Of a stretch of DNA of 64,000 nt, positions 23,871-37,989 are shown one piece after another (within the stretch, counting starts at the first letter, position 1; each line of letters opens with the position of its first letter). A program made the position numbers and the translations under genes. Below the pieces are notes generated by a model. It did no database searches. It was not told the DNA's origin and worked only from the letters and a program-made list of their open reading frames with translations. Source of the DNA: Aulostomus chinensis (taxonomy: Eukaryota; Chordata; Actinopteri; Syngnathiformes; Aulostomidae); assembly GCA_037954235.1 (NCBI GenBank), contig JBBMOA010000021.1, positions 23,106,625 to 23,170,624 on the forward strand, given 5' to 3'.

Positions 23871-25389
23871 CAAAGTGAGTTTTCAGTCAAGTTTCAACCT
23901 GAAAGCATAGAAAGATGCATAAACTTGAAGTTACAGCTTGATTTCAGTGAGTTTTCATCAAAATACAGGAGTTCTGCATGAAGTGTTCATTTTGGCCTTC
24001 TCTCGCTGAGAAAACACTATTTGTGACCTGTGATACAAAAATGCCATAACTTTTGTTCAAAGTGAGTTTTCAGTCAAGTTTCAACCTGAAAGCATAGAAA
24101 GATGCATAAACTTGAAGTTACAGCTTGATTTCAGTGAGTTTTCATCAAAATACAGGAGTTCTGCATGTAGTGTTCATTTTGGCCTTCTCTCGCTGAGAAA
24201 ACACTATTTGTGACCTGTGATACAAAAATGCCATAACTTTTGTTCAAAGTGAGTTTTCAGTCAAGTTTCAACCTGAAAGCATAGAAAGATGCATAAACTT
24301 GAAGTTACAGCTTGATTTCAGTGAGTTTTCATTAAAATACAGGAGTTCTGCATGAAGTGTTCATTTTGGCCTTCTCTCGCTGAGAAAACACTATTTGTGA
24401 CCTGTGATACAAAAATGCCATAACTTTTGTTCAAAGTGAGTTTTCAGTCAAGTTTCAACCTGAAAGCATAGAAAGATGCATAAACTTGAAGTTACAGCTT
24501 GATTTCAGTGAGTTTTCCTCAAAATACAGGAGTTCTGCATGAAGTGTTCATTTTGGCCTTCTCTCGCTGAGAAAAAACGATTTGTGACCTGAGATACAAA
24601 AATGCCATAACTTTTGTTCAAAGTGAGTTTTCAGTCAAGTTTCAACCTGAAAGCATAGAAAGATGCATAAACTTGAAGTTACAGCTTGATTTCAGTGAGT
24701 TTTCATCAAAATACAGGAGTTCTGCATGAAGTGTTCATTTTGGCCTTCTCTCGCTGAGAAAACACTATTTGTGACCTGTGATACAAAAATACCATAACTT
24801 TTGTTCAAAGTGAGTTTTCTGTCAAGTTTCAACCTGAAAGCATAGAAAGATGCATAAACTTGAAGTTACAGCTTGATTTCAGTGAGTTTTCATCAAAATA
24901 CAGGAGTTCTGCATGATGTGTTCATTTTGGCCTTCTCTCGCTGAGAAAACACTATTTGTGACCTGTGATACAAAAATGCCATAACTTTTGTTCAAAGTGA
25001 GTTTTCAGTCAAGTTTCAACCTGAAAGCATAGAAAGATGCATAAACTTGAAGTACAGCTTGATTTCAGTGAGTTTTCATCAAAATACAGGAGTTCTGCAT
25101 GAAGTGTTCATTTTGGCCTTCTCTCGCTGAGAAAACACTATTTGTGACCTGTGATACAAAAATGCCATAACTTTTGTTCAAAGTGAGTTTTCAGTCAAGT
25201 TTCAACCTGAAAGCATAGAAAGATGCATAAACTTGAAGTTACAGCTTGATTTCAGTGAGTTTTCATCAAAATACAGGAGTTCTGCATGAAGTGTTCATTT
25301 TGGCCTTCTCTCGCTGAGAAAACACTATTTGTGACCTGTGATACAAAAAAGCTATAACTTTTGTTCAAAGTGATTTTTCAGTCAAGTTT

Positions 25390-28010
25390 CACCCTGAAAG
25401 CATAGAAAGATGCAAAAACTCAAAGTTAGAGGTGGATTTCACTGAGTTTTCCTCAAAATACAGGAGTTCTGCATGAAGTGTTCATTTTGGCCCTCTCTCA
25501 CTGAGAAAACGCTATTTGTGACCTGTGATACAAAAAAGCTATAACTTTTGTTCAAAGTGATTTTTCAGTCAAGTTTCACCCTGAAAGCATAGAAAGATGC
25601 AAAAACTCAAAGTTAGAGGTGGATTTCAGTGAATTTTCATCAAAATACAGGAGTTCTGCATGAAGTGTTCATTTTGGCCTTCTCTCGCTGAGAAAACGCC
25701 ATTTGTGACCTGTGATACAAAAAAGCTATAACTTTTGTTCAAAGTGAGTTTTCAGTCAAGTTTCACCCTGAAAGCATAGAAAGATGCATAAACTTGAAGT
25801 TAGAGGTGGATTTCACTGAGTTTTCCTCAAAATACAGGAGTTCTGCATGAAGTGTTCATTTTGGCCTTCTCTCGCTGAGAAAACGCTATTTGTGACCTGT
25901 GATACAAAACAGCCATAACTTTTGTTCAAAGTGAGTTTTCAGTCAAGTTTCAACCTGAAAGCATAGAAAGATGCATAAACTTGAAGTTACAGCTTGATTT
26001 CAGTGAGTTTTCATCAAAATACAGGAGTTCTGCATGAAGTGTTCATTTTGGCCTTCTCTCGCTGAGAAAACACTATTTGTGACCTGTGATACAAAAATGC
26101 CATAACTTTTGTTCAAAGTGAGTTTTCAGTCAAGTTTCAACCTGAAAGCATAGAAAGATGCATAAACTTGAAGTTACAGCTTGATTTCAGTGAGTTTTCC
26201 TCAAAATACAGGAGTTCTGCATGAAGTGTTCATTTTGGCCTTCTCTCGCTGAGAAAACGCCATTTGTGACCTGTGATACAAAAAAGCTATAACTTTTGTT
26301 CAAAGTGATTTTTCAGTCAAGTTTCACCCTGAAAGCATAGAAAGATGCAAAAACTCAAAGTTAGAGGTGGATTTCACTGAGTTTTCCTCAAAATACAGGA
26401 GTTCTGCATGAAGTGTTCATTTTGGCATTCTCTCGCTGAGAAAACGCTATTTGTGACCTGTGATACAAAAAAGCTATAACTTTTGTTCAAAGTGATTTTT
26501 CAATCAAGTTTCACCCTGAAAGCATAGACAGATGCAAAAACTCAAAGTTAGAGGTGGATTTCAGTGAATTTTCATCAAAATACAGGAGTTCTGCATGAAG
26601 TGTTCATTTTGGCCTTCTCTCGCTGAGAAAACGCCATTTGTGACCTGTGATACAAAAAAGCTATAACTTTTGTTCAAAGTGAGTTTTCAGTCAAGTTTCA
26701 CCCTGAAAGCATAGAAAGATGCAAAAACTCAAAGTTAGAGGTGGATTTCACTGAGTTTTCCTCAAAATACAGGAGTTCTGCATGAAGTGTTCATTTTGGC
26801 CCTCTCTCACTGAGAAAACGCTATTTGTGACCTGTGATACAAAAAAGCTATAACTTTTGTTCAAAGTGATTTTTCAGTCAAGTTTCACCCTGAAAGCATA
26901 GAAAGATGCAAAAACTCAAAGTTAGAGGTGGATTTCAGTGAATTTTCATCAAAATACAGGAGTTCTGCATGAAGTGTTCATTTTGGCCTTCTCTCGCTGA
27001 GAAAACGCCATTTGTGACCTGTGATACAAAAAAGCTATAACTTTTGTTCAAAGTGAGTTTTCAGTCAAGTTTCACCCTGAAAGCATAGAAAGATGCATAA
27101 ACTTGAAGTTAGAGGTGGATTTCACTGAGTTTTCCTCAAAATACAGGAGTTCTGCATGAAGTGTTCATTTTGGCCTTCTCTCGCTGAGAAAACGCTATTT
27201 GTGACCTGTGATACAAAACAGCCATAACTTTTGTTCAAAGTGAGTTTTCAGTCAAGTTTCAACCTGAAAGCATAGAAAGATGCATAAACTTGAAGTTACA
27301 GCTTGATTTCAGTGAGTTTTCATCAAAATACAGGAGTTCTGCATGAAGTGTTCATTTTGGCCTTCTCTCGCTGAGAAAACACTATTTGTGACCTGTGATA
27401 CAAAAATGCCATAACTTTTGTTCAAAGTGAGTTTTCAGTCAAGTTTCAACCTGAAAGCATAGAAAGATGCATAAACTTGAAGTTACAGCTTGATTTCAGT
27501 GAGTTTTCCTCAAAATACAGGAGTTCTGCATGAAGTGTTCATTTTGGCCTTCTCTCGCTGAGAAAACGCCATTTGTGACCTGTGATACAAAAAAGCTATA
27601 ACTTTTGTTCAAAGTGATTTTTCAGTCAAGTTTCACCCTGAAAGCATAGAAAGATGCAAAAACTCAAAGTTAGAGGTGGATTTCACTGAGTTTTCCTCAA
27701 AATACAGGAGTTCTGCATGAAGTGTTCATTTTGGCATTCTCTCGCTGAGAAAACGCTATTTGTGACCTGTGATAAAAAAAAAGCTATAACTTTTGTTCAA
27801 AGTGATTTTTCAATCAAGTTTCACCCTGAAAGCATAGACAGATGCAAAAACTCAAAGTTAGAGGTGGATTTCAGTGAATTTTCATCAAAATACAGGAGTT
27901 CTGCATGAAGTGTTCATTTTGGCCTTCTCTCGCTGAGAAAACGCCATTTGTGACCTGTGATACAAAAAAGCTATAACTTTTGTTCAAAGTGAGTTTTCAG
28001 TCAAGTTTCA
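25390..28010 (+). repeat. 7-monomer tandem duplication (1309 bp)
   Basis: The rare ggccctctctcac occurs at 25489 and 26798, and tttttcaatcaag at about 26497 and 27807. The second spacing is 1310 because of one extra A near 27775. In between, the order of monomer types is the same in both copies. This is one of the clearest two-copy units in the window. Confidence 0.85.
27771..27782 (+). other. A9 tract with +1 insertion
   Basis: The usual gatacaaaaaagc reads gat followed by nine A and gc, through loss of the C and gain of one base. The monomer becomes 188 bp. Together with the neighbouring phase this removes the usual in-frame stop (ctataa) and opens a 63-codon frame at 27717-27908 by chance. 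Confidence 0.85.
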
Positions 28011-30099
28011 ACCTGAAAGCATAGAAAGATTCATAAACTTGAAGTTACAGCTTGATTTCAGTGAGTTTTCCTCAAAATACAGGAGTTCTGCATGAAGTGT
28101 TCATTTTGGCCTTCTCTCGCTGAGAAAACACTATTTGTGACCTGTGATACAAAAATGCCATAACTTTTGTTCAAAGTGAGTTTTCAGTCAAGTTTCAACC
28201 TGAAAGCATAGAAAGATGCATAAACTTGAAGTTACAGCTTGATTTCAGTGAGTTTTCATCAAAATACAGGAGTTCTGCATGAAGTGTTCATTTTGGCCTT
28301 CTCTCGCTGAGAAAACACTATTTGTGAACTGTGATACAAAAATGCATAACTTTTTTAAAAAGTGAGTTTTCAGTCAAGTTTCAACCTGAAAGCACAGAAA
28401 GATGCATAAACTTGAAGTTACAGCTTGATTTCAGTGAGTTTTCATCAAAATACAGGAGTTCTGCATGAAGTGTTACTTTTGGCCTTCTCTCGCTGAGAAA
28501 ACGCCATTTGTGACCTGTGATACAAAAAAGCTATAACTTTTGTTCAAAGTGAGTTTTCAGTCAAGTTTCAACCTGAAAGCATAGAAAGATGCATAAACTT
28601 GAAGTTACAGCTTGATTTCAGTGAGTTTTTATCAAAATACAGGAGTTCTTCATGTAGTGTTCATTTTGGCCTTCTCTCGCTGAGAAAACACTATTTGTGA
28701 CCTTTGATACAAAAATTCCATAACTTTTTTAAAAAGTGAGTTTTCAGTCAAGTTTCAACCTGAAAGCATAGAAAGATGCATAAACTTGAAGTTACAGCTT
28801 GATTTCAGTGAGTTTTCATCAAAATACAGGAGTTCTGCATGAAGTGTTCATTTTGGCCTTCTCTCGCTGAGAAAACACGATTTGTGACCTGTGATACAAA
28901 AATGCCATAACTTTTGTTCAAAGTGAGTTTTCAGTCAAGTTTCAACCTGAAAGCATAGAAAGATGCATAAACTTGAAGTTACAGCTTGATTTCAGTGAGT
29001 TTTCCTCAAAATACAGGAGTTCTGCATGAAGTGTTCATTTTGGCCTTCTCTCGCTGAGAAAACACTATTTGTGACCTGTGATACAAAAATGCCATAACTT
29101 TTGTTCAAAGTGAGTTTTCAGTCAAGTTTCAACCTGAAAGCATAGAAAGATGCATAAACTTGAAGTTACAGCTTTATTTCAGTGAGTTTTCATCAAAATA
29201 CAGGAGTTCTGCATGAAGTGTTACTTTTGGCCTTCTCTCGCTGAGAAAACACTATTTGTGACCTGTGATACAAAAATGCCATAACTTTTGTTCAAAGTGA
29301 GTTTTCAGTCAAGTTTCAACCTGAAAGCATAGAAAGATGCATAAACTTGAAGTTACAGCTTGATTTCAGTGAGTTTTCATCAAAATACAGGAGTTCTGCA
29401 TGATGTGTTCATTTTGGCCTTCTCTCGCTGAGAAAACACTATTTGTGACCTGTGATACAAAAATGCCATAACTTTTGTTCAAAGTGAGTTTTCAGTCAAG
29501 TTTCAACCTGAAAGCATAGAAAGATGCATAAACTTGAAGTACAGCTTGATTTCAGTGAGTTTTCATCAAAATACAGGAGTTCTGCATGAAGTGTTCATTT
29601 TGGCCTTCTCTCGCTGAGAAAACACTATTTGTGACCTGTGATACAAAAATGCCATAACTTTTGTTCAAAGTGAGTTTTCAGTCAAGTTTCAACCTGAAAG
29701 CATAGAAAGATGCATAAACTTGAAGTTACAGCTTGATTTCAGTGAGTTTTCATCAAAATACAGGAGTTCTGCATGAAGTGTTCATTTTGGCCTTCTCTTG
29801 CTGAGAAAACACTATTTGTGACCTGTGATACAAAAATGCCATAACTTTTGTTCAAAGTGAGTTTTCAGTCAAGTTTCAACCTGAAAGCATAGAAAGATGC
29901 ATAAACTTGAAGTTACAGCTTGATTTCAGTGAGTTTTCATCAAAATACAGGAGTTCTGCATGAAGTGTTCATTTTGGCCTTCTCTCGCTGAGACAACACT
30001 ATTTGTGACCTGTGATACAAAAATGCCATAACTTTTGTTCAAAGTGAGTTTTCAGTCAAGTTTCAACCTGAAAGTATAGAAAGATGCATAAACTTGAAG

Positions 30100-32900
30100 T
30101 TACAGCTTGATTTCAGTGAGTTTTCATCAAAATACAGGAGTTCTGCATGAAGTGTTAATTGTGGCCTTCTCTCGCTGAGAAAACGCCATTTGTGACCTGT
30201 GATACAAAAAAGCTATAACTTTTGTTCAAAGTGATTTTTCAGTCAAGTTTCACCCTGAAAGCATAGACGGATGCAAAAACTCAAAGTTAGAGGTGGATTT
30301 CAGTGAATTTTCATCAAAATACAGGAGTTCTGCATGAAGTGTTCATTTTGGCCTTCTCTCGCTGAGAAAACGCCATTTGTGACCTGTGATACAAAAAAGC
30401 TATAACTTTTGTTCAAAGTGATTTTTCAGTCCAGTTTCACCCTGAAACCATAGAAAGATCCAAAAACTCAAAGTTTGAGGTGGATTTCACTGAGTTTTCT
30501 TCAAAATACAGGAGTTCTGCATGAAGTGTTCATTTTGGCCTTCTCACGCTGAGAAAACGCTATTTGTGACCTGTGATACAAAAAAGCTATAACTTTTGTT
30601 CAAAGTAATTTTTCAGTCAAGTTTCACCCTGAAAGCATAGAAAGATGCATAAACTTGAAGTTACAGCTTGATTTCAGTGAGTTTTCATCAAAATACAGGA
30701 GTTCTGCATGAAGTGTTCATTTTGGCCTTCTCTCGCTGAGAAAACGCTATTTGTGACCTGTGATACAAAACAGCCATAACTTTTGTTCAAAGTGAGTTTT
30801 CAGTCAAGTTTCAACCTGAAAGCATAGAAAGATGCATAAACTTGAAGTTACAGCTTGATTTCAGTGAGTTTTCATCAAAATACAGGAGTTCTGCATGAAG
30901 TGTTCATTTTGGCCTTCTCTCGCTGAGACAACACTATTTGTGACCTGTGATACAAAAATGCCATAACTTTTGTTCAAGTGAGTTTTCAGTCAAGTTTCAA
31001 CCTGAAAGCATAGAAAGATGCATAAACTTGAAGTTACAGCTTGATTTCAGTGAGTTTTCATCAAAATACAGGAGTTCTGCATGAAGTGTTAATTGTGGCC
31101 TTCTCTCGCTGAGAAAACGCCATTTGTGACCTGTGATACAAAAAAGCTATAACTTTTGTTCAAAGTGATTTTTCAGTCAAGTTTCACCCTGAAAGCATAG
31201 ACGGATGCAAAAACTCAAAGTTAGAGGTGGATTTCAGTTAATTTTCATCAAAATACAGGAGTTCTGCATGAAGTGTTCATTTTGGCCTTCTCTCGCTGAG
31301 AAAACGCCATTTGTGACCTGTGATACAAAAAAGCTATAACTTTTGTTCAAAGTGATTTTTCAGTCCAGTTTCACCCTGAAACCATAGAAAGATCCAAAAA
31401 CTCAAAGTTTGAGGTGGATTTCACTGAGTTTTCTTCAAAATACAGGAGTTCTGCATGAAGTGTTCATTTTGGCCTTCTCACGCTGAGAAAACGCTATTTG
31501 TGACCTGTGATACAAAAAAGCTATAACTTTTGTTCAAAGTAATTTTTCAGTCAAGTTTCACCCTGAAAGCATAGAAAGATGCATAAACTCAAAGTTAGAG
31601 GTGGAGTTCACTGAATTTTCCTCAAAATACAGTAGTTCTGCATGAAGTGTTCATTTTGGCCTTCTCTCGCTGAGAAAACACTATTTGTGACCTGTGATAC
31701 AAAAATGCCATAACTTCTGTTCAAAGTGAGTTTTCAGTCAAGTTTCAACCTGAAAGCATAGAAAGATTCATAAACTTGAAGTTACAGCTTGATTTCAGTG
31801 AGTTTTCCTCAAAATACAGGAGTTCTGCATGAAGTGTTCATTTTTGCCTTCTCTCGCTGAGAAAACACTATTTGTGACCTGTGATACAAAAATGCCATAA
31901 CTTTTGTTCAAAGTGAGTTTTCAGTCAAGTTTCAACCTGAAAGCATAGAAAGATGCATAAACTTGAAGTTACAGCTTGATTTCAGTGAGTTTTCATCAAA
32001 ATACAGGAGTTCTGCATGAAGTGTTCATTTTGGCCTTCTCTCGCTGAGAAAACGCTGTTTGTGACCTGTGATACAAAACAGCCATAACTTTTGTTCAAAG
32101 TGAGTTTTCAGTCAAGTTTCAACCTGAAAGCATAGAAAGATGCATAAACTTGAAGTTACAGCTTGATTTCAGTGAGTTTTCATCAAAATACAGGAGTTCT
32201 GCATGAAGTGTTCATTTTGGCCTTCTCTCGCTGAGACAACACTATTTGTGACCTGTGATACAAAAATGCCATAACTTTTGTTCAAAGTGAGTTTTCAGTC
32301 AAGTTTCAACCTGAAAGCATAGAAAGATGCATAAACTTGAAGTTACAGCTTGATTTCAGTGAGTTTTCATCAAAATACAGGAGTTCTGCATGAAGTGTTA
32401 ATTGTGGCCTTCTCTCGCTGAGAAAACGCCATTTGTGACCTGTGATACAAAAAAGCTATAACTTTTGTTCAAAGTGATTTTTCAGTCAAGTTTCACCCTG
32501 AAAGCATAGACGGATGCAAAAACTCAAAGTTAGAGGTGGATTTCAGTGAATTTTCATCAAAATACAGGAGTTCTGCATGAAGTGTTCATTTTGGCCTTCT
32601 CTCGCTGAGAAAACGCCATTTGTGACCTGTGATACAAAAAAGCTATAACTTTTGTTCAAAGTGATTTTTGAGTCCAGTTTCACCCTGAAACCATAGAAAG
32701 ATCCAAAAACTCAAAGTTTGAGGTGGATTTCACTGAGTTTTCTTCAAATACAGGAGTTCTGCATGAAGTGTTCATTTTGGCCTTCTCACGCTGAGAAAAC
32801 GCTATTTGTGACCTGTGATACAAAAAAGCTATAACTTTTGTTCAAAGTAATTTTTCAGTCAAGTTTCACCCTGAAAGCATAGAAAGACGCATAAACTCAA
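30100..32900 (+). repeat. Three copies of a 3-4 monomer block, 5 and 7 monomers apart
   Basis: The chain gtgttaattgtgg, gacggatgc, cagtccagtttcacc, gaaaccatag, agtttgaggt and cttctcacgctg occurs three times. Its first marker is at 30151, 31085 and 32394. Spacings are 934 bp (5 monomers minus the -1 near 30977) and 1309 bp (7 monomers). The gctgagacaacac monomer precedes each copy. Private changes, such as cagttaatttt near 31237 and ttttgagtccag near 32668, show that the copies later diverged. Confidence 0.85.
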
Positions 32901-34789
32901 AGTTAGAGGTGGAGTTCACTGAATTTTCCTCAAAATACAGTAGTTCTGCATGAAGTGTTCATTTTGGCCTTCTCTCGCTGAGAAAACACTATTTGTGACC
33001 TGTGATACAAAAATGCCATAACTTCTGTTCAAAGTGAGTTTTCAGTCAAGTTTCAACCTGAAAGCATAGAAAGATGCATAAACTCAAAGTTAGAGGTGGA
33101 TTTCAGTGAGTTTTCCTCAAAATACAGGAGTTCCGCATGAAGTGTTCATTTTGGCCTTCTCTCGCTGAGAAAAGGCTATTTGTGACCTGTGATAAAAAAA
33201 AGCTATAACTTTTGTTCAAAGTGAGTTTTCAGTCAAGTTTCACCCTGAAAGCATAGAAAGATGCATAAACTCAAATTTAGAGGTGGATTTCACTGAGTTT
33301 TCCTCAAAATACAGGAGTTCTGCATGAAGTGTTCATTTTGGCCTTCTCTCGCTGAGAAAACGCTATTTGTGACCTGTGATACAAAAAAGCTATAACTTTT
33401 GTTCAAAGTGAGTTTTCAGTCAAGTTTCACCCTGAAAGCATAGACAGATGCAAAAACTCAAAGTTAGAGGTGGATTTCAGTGAATTTTCATCAAAATACA
33501 GGAGTTCTGCATGAAGTGTTCATTTTGGCCTTCTCTCGCTGAGAAAACGCCATTTGTGACCTGTGATACAAAAAAGCTATAACTTTTGTTCAAAGTGATT
33601 TTTCAGTCAAGTTTCACCCTGAAACCATAGAAAGATCCAAAAACTCAAAGTTAGAGGTGGATTTCACTGAGTTTTCCTCAAAATACAGGAGTTCTGCATG
33701 AAGTGTTCATTTTGGCCTTCTCTCGCTGACAAAACGCCGTTTGTGACCTGTGATACAAAAAAGCTATAACTTTTGTTCAAAGTGATTTTTCAGTCAAGTT
33801 TCACCCTGAAAGCATAGAAAGATGCATAAACTCAAAGTTTGAGGTGGATTTCACTGAGTTTTCTTCAAAATACAGGAGTTCTGCATGAAGTGTTCATTTT
33901 GGCCTTCTCTCGCTGAGAAAACGCTATTTGTGACCTGTGATACAAAAAAGCTATAACTTTTGTTCAAAGTAATTTTTCAGTCAAGTTTCACCCTGAAAGC
34001 ATAGAAAGATGCATAAACTCAAAGTTAGAGGTGGATTTCACTGAGTTTTCCTCAAAATACAGGAGTTCTGCATGAAGTGTTCATTTTGTCCTTCTCTCGC
34101 TGAGAAAACGCTATTTGTGACCTGTGATACAAAAAAGCTATAACTTTTGTTCAAAGTGAGTTTTCAGTCAAGTTTCACCCTGAAAGCATAGAAAGATGCA
34201 TAAACTTGAAGTTAAAGGTGGATTTCACTGAGTTTTCCTCAAAATACAGTAGTTCTGCATGAAGTGTTCATTTTGGCCTTCTCTCGCTGAGAAAACGCTA
34301 TTTGTGACCTGTGATACAAAACAGCCATAACTTTTGTTCAAAGTGAGTTTTCAGTCAAGTTTCAACCTGAAAGCATAGAAAGATGCATAAACTTGAAGTT
34401 ACAGCTTGATTTCAGTGAGTTTTCCTCAAAATACAGGAGTTCTGCATGAAGTGTTCATTTTGGCCTTCTCTCGCTGAGAAAACGCTATTTGTGACCTGTG
34501 ATACAAAAAAGCTATAACTTTTGTTCAAAGTGAGTTTTCAGTCAAGTTTCACCCTGAAAGCATAGAAAGATGCATAAACTCAAAGTTAGAGGTGGATTTC
34601 ACTGAGTTTTCCTCAAAATACAGGAGTTCTGCATGAAGTGTTCATTTTGGCTTTCTCTCGCTGAGAAAACGCTATTTGTGACCTGTGATACAAAAAAGCT
34701 ATAACTTTTGTTCAAAGTGAGTTTTCAGTCAAGTTTCACCCTGAAAGCATAGAAAGATTCATAAACTTGAAGTTAGAGGTGGATTTCAG

Positions 34790-36562
34790 TGAGTTTTCAT
34801 CAAAATACAGGAGTTCTGCATTAAGTGTTCATTTTGGCCTTCTCTCGCTGAGAAAACACTATTTGTGACCTGTGATACAAAACAGCCATAACTTTTGTTC
34901 AAAGTGAGTTTTCAGTCAAGTTTCAACCTGAAAGCATAGAAAGATGCATAAACTTGAAGTTACAGCTTGATTTCAGTGAGTTTTCATCAAAATACAGGAG
35001 TTCTGCATGAAGTGTTCATTTTGGCCTTCTCTCGCTGAGAAAACGCTATTTGTGACCTGCGACACAAAACAGCCATGACTTTTGTTCAAAGTGAGTTTTC
35101 TGTCAAGTTTCAACCTGAAAGCATAGAAAGATGCATAAACTTGAAGTTACAGCTTGATTTCAGTGAGTTTTCATCAAAATACAGGAGTTCTGCATGAAGT
35201 GTTCATTTTGGCCTTCTCTCGCTGAGAAAACACTATTTGTGACCTGTGATACAAAAATACCATAACTTTTGTTCAAAGTGAGTTTTCAGTCAAGTTTCAA
35301 CCTGAAAGCATAGAAAGATGCATAAACTTGAAGTTACAGCTTGATTTCAGTGAGTTTTCATCAAAATACAGGAGTTCTGCATGAAGTGTTCATTTTGGCC
35401 TTCTCTCGCTGAGAAAACGCTATTTGTGACCTGTGATAAAAAAAAGCTATATCTTTTGTTCAAAGTGAGTTTTCAGTCAAGTTTCACCCTGAAAGTATAG
35501 AAAGATGCATAAACTCAAAGTTAGAGGTGGATTTCACTGAGTTTTCCTCAAAATACAGGAGTTCTGCATGAAGTGTTCATTTTGGCCTTCTCTCGCTGAG
35601 AAAACGCTATTTGTGACCTGTGATACAAAAAAGCTATAACTTTTGTTCAAAGTGAGTTTTCAGTCAAGTTTCACCCTGAAAGCATAGAAAGATTCATAAA
35701 CTTGAAGTTAGAGGTGGATTTCAGTGAGTTTTCATCAAAATACAGGAGTTCTGCATTAAGTGTTCATTTTGGCCTTCTCTCGCTGAGAAAACGCTATTTG
35801 TGACCTGTGATACAAAAAAGCTATAACTTTTGTTCAAAGTAATTTTTCAGTCAAGTTTCACCCTGAAAGCATAGAAAGATGCATAAACTCAAAGTTAGAG
35901 GTGGATTTCAGTGAGTTTTCATCAAAATACAGGAGTTCTGCATTAAGTGTTCATTTTGGCCTTCTCTCGCTGAGAAAACACTATTTGTGACCTGTGATAC
36001 AAAACAGCCATAACTTTTGTTCAAAGTGAGTTTTCAGTCAAGTTTCAACCTGAAAGCATAGAAAGATGCATAAACTTGAAGTTACAGCTTGATTTCAGTG
36101 AGTTTTCATCAAAATACAGGAGTTCTGCATGAAGTGTTCATTTTGGCCTTCTCTCGCTGAGAAAACGCTATTTGTGACCTGCGACACAAAACAGCCATGA
36201 CTTTTGTTCAAAGTGAGTTTTCTGTCAAGTTTCAACCTGAAAGCATAGAAAGATGCATAAACTTGAAGTTACAGCTTGATTTCAGTGAGTTTTCATCAAA
36301 ATACAGGAGTTCTGCATGAAGTGTTCATTTTGGCCTTCTCTCGCTGAGAAAACACTATTTGTGACCTGTGATACAAAAATACCATAACTTTTGTTCAAAG
36401 TGAGTTTTCAGTCAAGTTTCAACCTGAAAGCATAGAAAGATGCATAAACTTGAAGTTACAGCTTGATTTCAGTGAGTTTTCATCAAAATACAGGAGTTCT
36501 GCATGAAGTGTTCATTTTGGCCTTCTCTCGCTGAGAAAACGCTATTTGTGACCTGTGATACA
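34790..36562 (+). repeat. 6-monomer tandem duplication (1122 bp)
   Basis: The ttaagtgttc marker (34821, 35943) and the gacctgcgac monomer with gccatgac and gttttctgtc (35054, 36176) recur 1122 bp apart in the same order. Divergence starts near 35440, where the first copy has the private aaaaaaaagctatatc. Confidence 0.82.
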
Positions 36563-37989
36563 AAAAAGCTATAACTTTTGTTCAAAGTAATTTTTCAGTC
36601 AAGTTTCACCCTGAAAGCATAGAAAGATGCATAAACTCAAAGTTAGAGGTGGAGTTCACTGAGTTTTCCTCAAAATACAGTAGTTCTGCATGAAGTGTTC
36701 ATTTTGGCCTTCTCTCGCTGAGAAAACACTATTTGTGACCTGTGATACAAAAATGCCATAACTTTTGTTCAAAGTGAGTTTTCAGTCAAGTTTCAACCTG
36801 AAAGCATAGAAAGATGCATAAACTTGAAGTTACAGCTTGATTTCAGTGAGTTTTCCTCAAAATACAGGAGTTTTGCATGAAGTGCTCATTTTGGCCTTCT
36901 CTCGCTGAGAAAACGCTATTTGTGACCTGTGATAAAAAAAAGCTATAACTTTTGTTCAAAGTGAGTTTTCAGTCAAGTTTCACCCTGAAAGCATAGAAAG
37001 ATGCATAAACTCAAAGTTAGAGGTGGATTTCACTGAGTTTTCCTCAAAATACAGGAGTTCTGCATGAAGTGTTCATTTTGGCCTTCTCTCGCTGAGAAAA
37101 CGCTATTTGTGACCTGTGATACAAAAAAGATATAACTTTTGTTCAAAGTGAGTATTCAGTCAAGTTTCACCCTGAAAGCATAGAAAGATTCATAAACTTG
37201 AAGTTAGAGGTGGATTTCAGTGAGTTTTCATCAAAATACAGGAGTTCTGCATTAAGTGTTCATTTTGGCCTTCTCTCGCTGAGAAAACGCTATTTGTGAC
37301 CTGTGATACAAAAAAGCTATAACTTTTGTTCAAAGTAATTTTTCAGTCAAGTTTTACCCTGAAAGCATAGAAAGATGCATAAACTCAAAGTTAGAGGTGG
37401 AGTTCACTGAGTTTTCCTCAAAATACAGTAGTTCTGCATGAAGTGTTCATTTTGGCCTTCTCTCGCTGAGAAAACACTATTTGTGACCTGTGATACAAAA
37501 ATACCATAACTTTTGTTCAAAGTGAGTTTTCAGTCAAGTTTCAACCTGAAAGCATAGAAAGATGCATAAACTTGAAGTTACAGCTTGATTTCAGTGAGTT
37601 TTCCTCAAAATACAGGAGTTCTGCATGAAGTGTTCATTTTGGCCTTCTCTCGCTGAGAAAACGCTATTTGTGACCTGTGATACAAAAAAGCTATAACTTT
37701 TGTTCAAAGTGAGTTTTCAGTCAAGTTTCACCCTGAAAGCATAGAAAGATGCATAAACTCAAAGTTAGAGGTGGATTTCACTGAGTTTTCCTCAAAATAC
37801 AGGAGTTCTGCATGAAGTGTTCATTTTGGCCTTCTCTCGCTGAGAAAACGCTATTTGTGACCTGTGATACAAAAAAGCTATAACTTTTGTTCAAAGTGAG
37901 TTTTCAGTCAAGTTTCACCCTGAAAGCATAGAAAGATTCATAAACTTGAAGTTAGAGGTGGATTTCAGTGAGTTTTCATCAAAATACAG

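Noticed and set aside
27717..27908. 63-codon ORF starting at the ATG of the monomer anchor
   Set aside because: It is satellite sequence read in one frame, opened by a single +1 change in an A tract. The same ATG in other monomers stops after about 23 codons, and there is no codon bias, domain or neighbouring gene.
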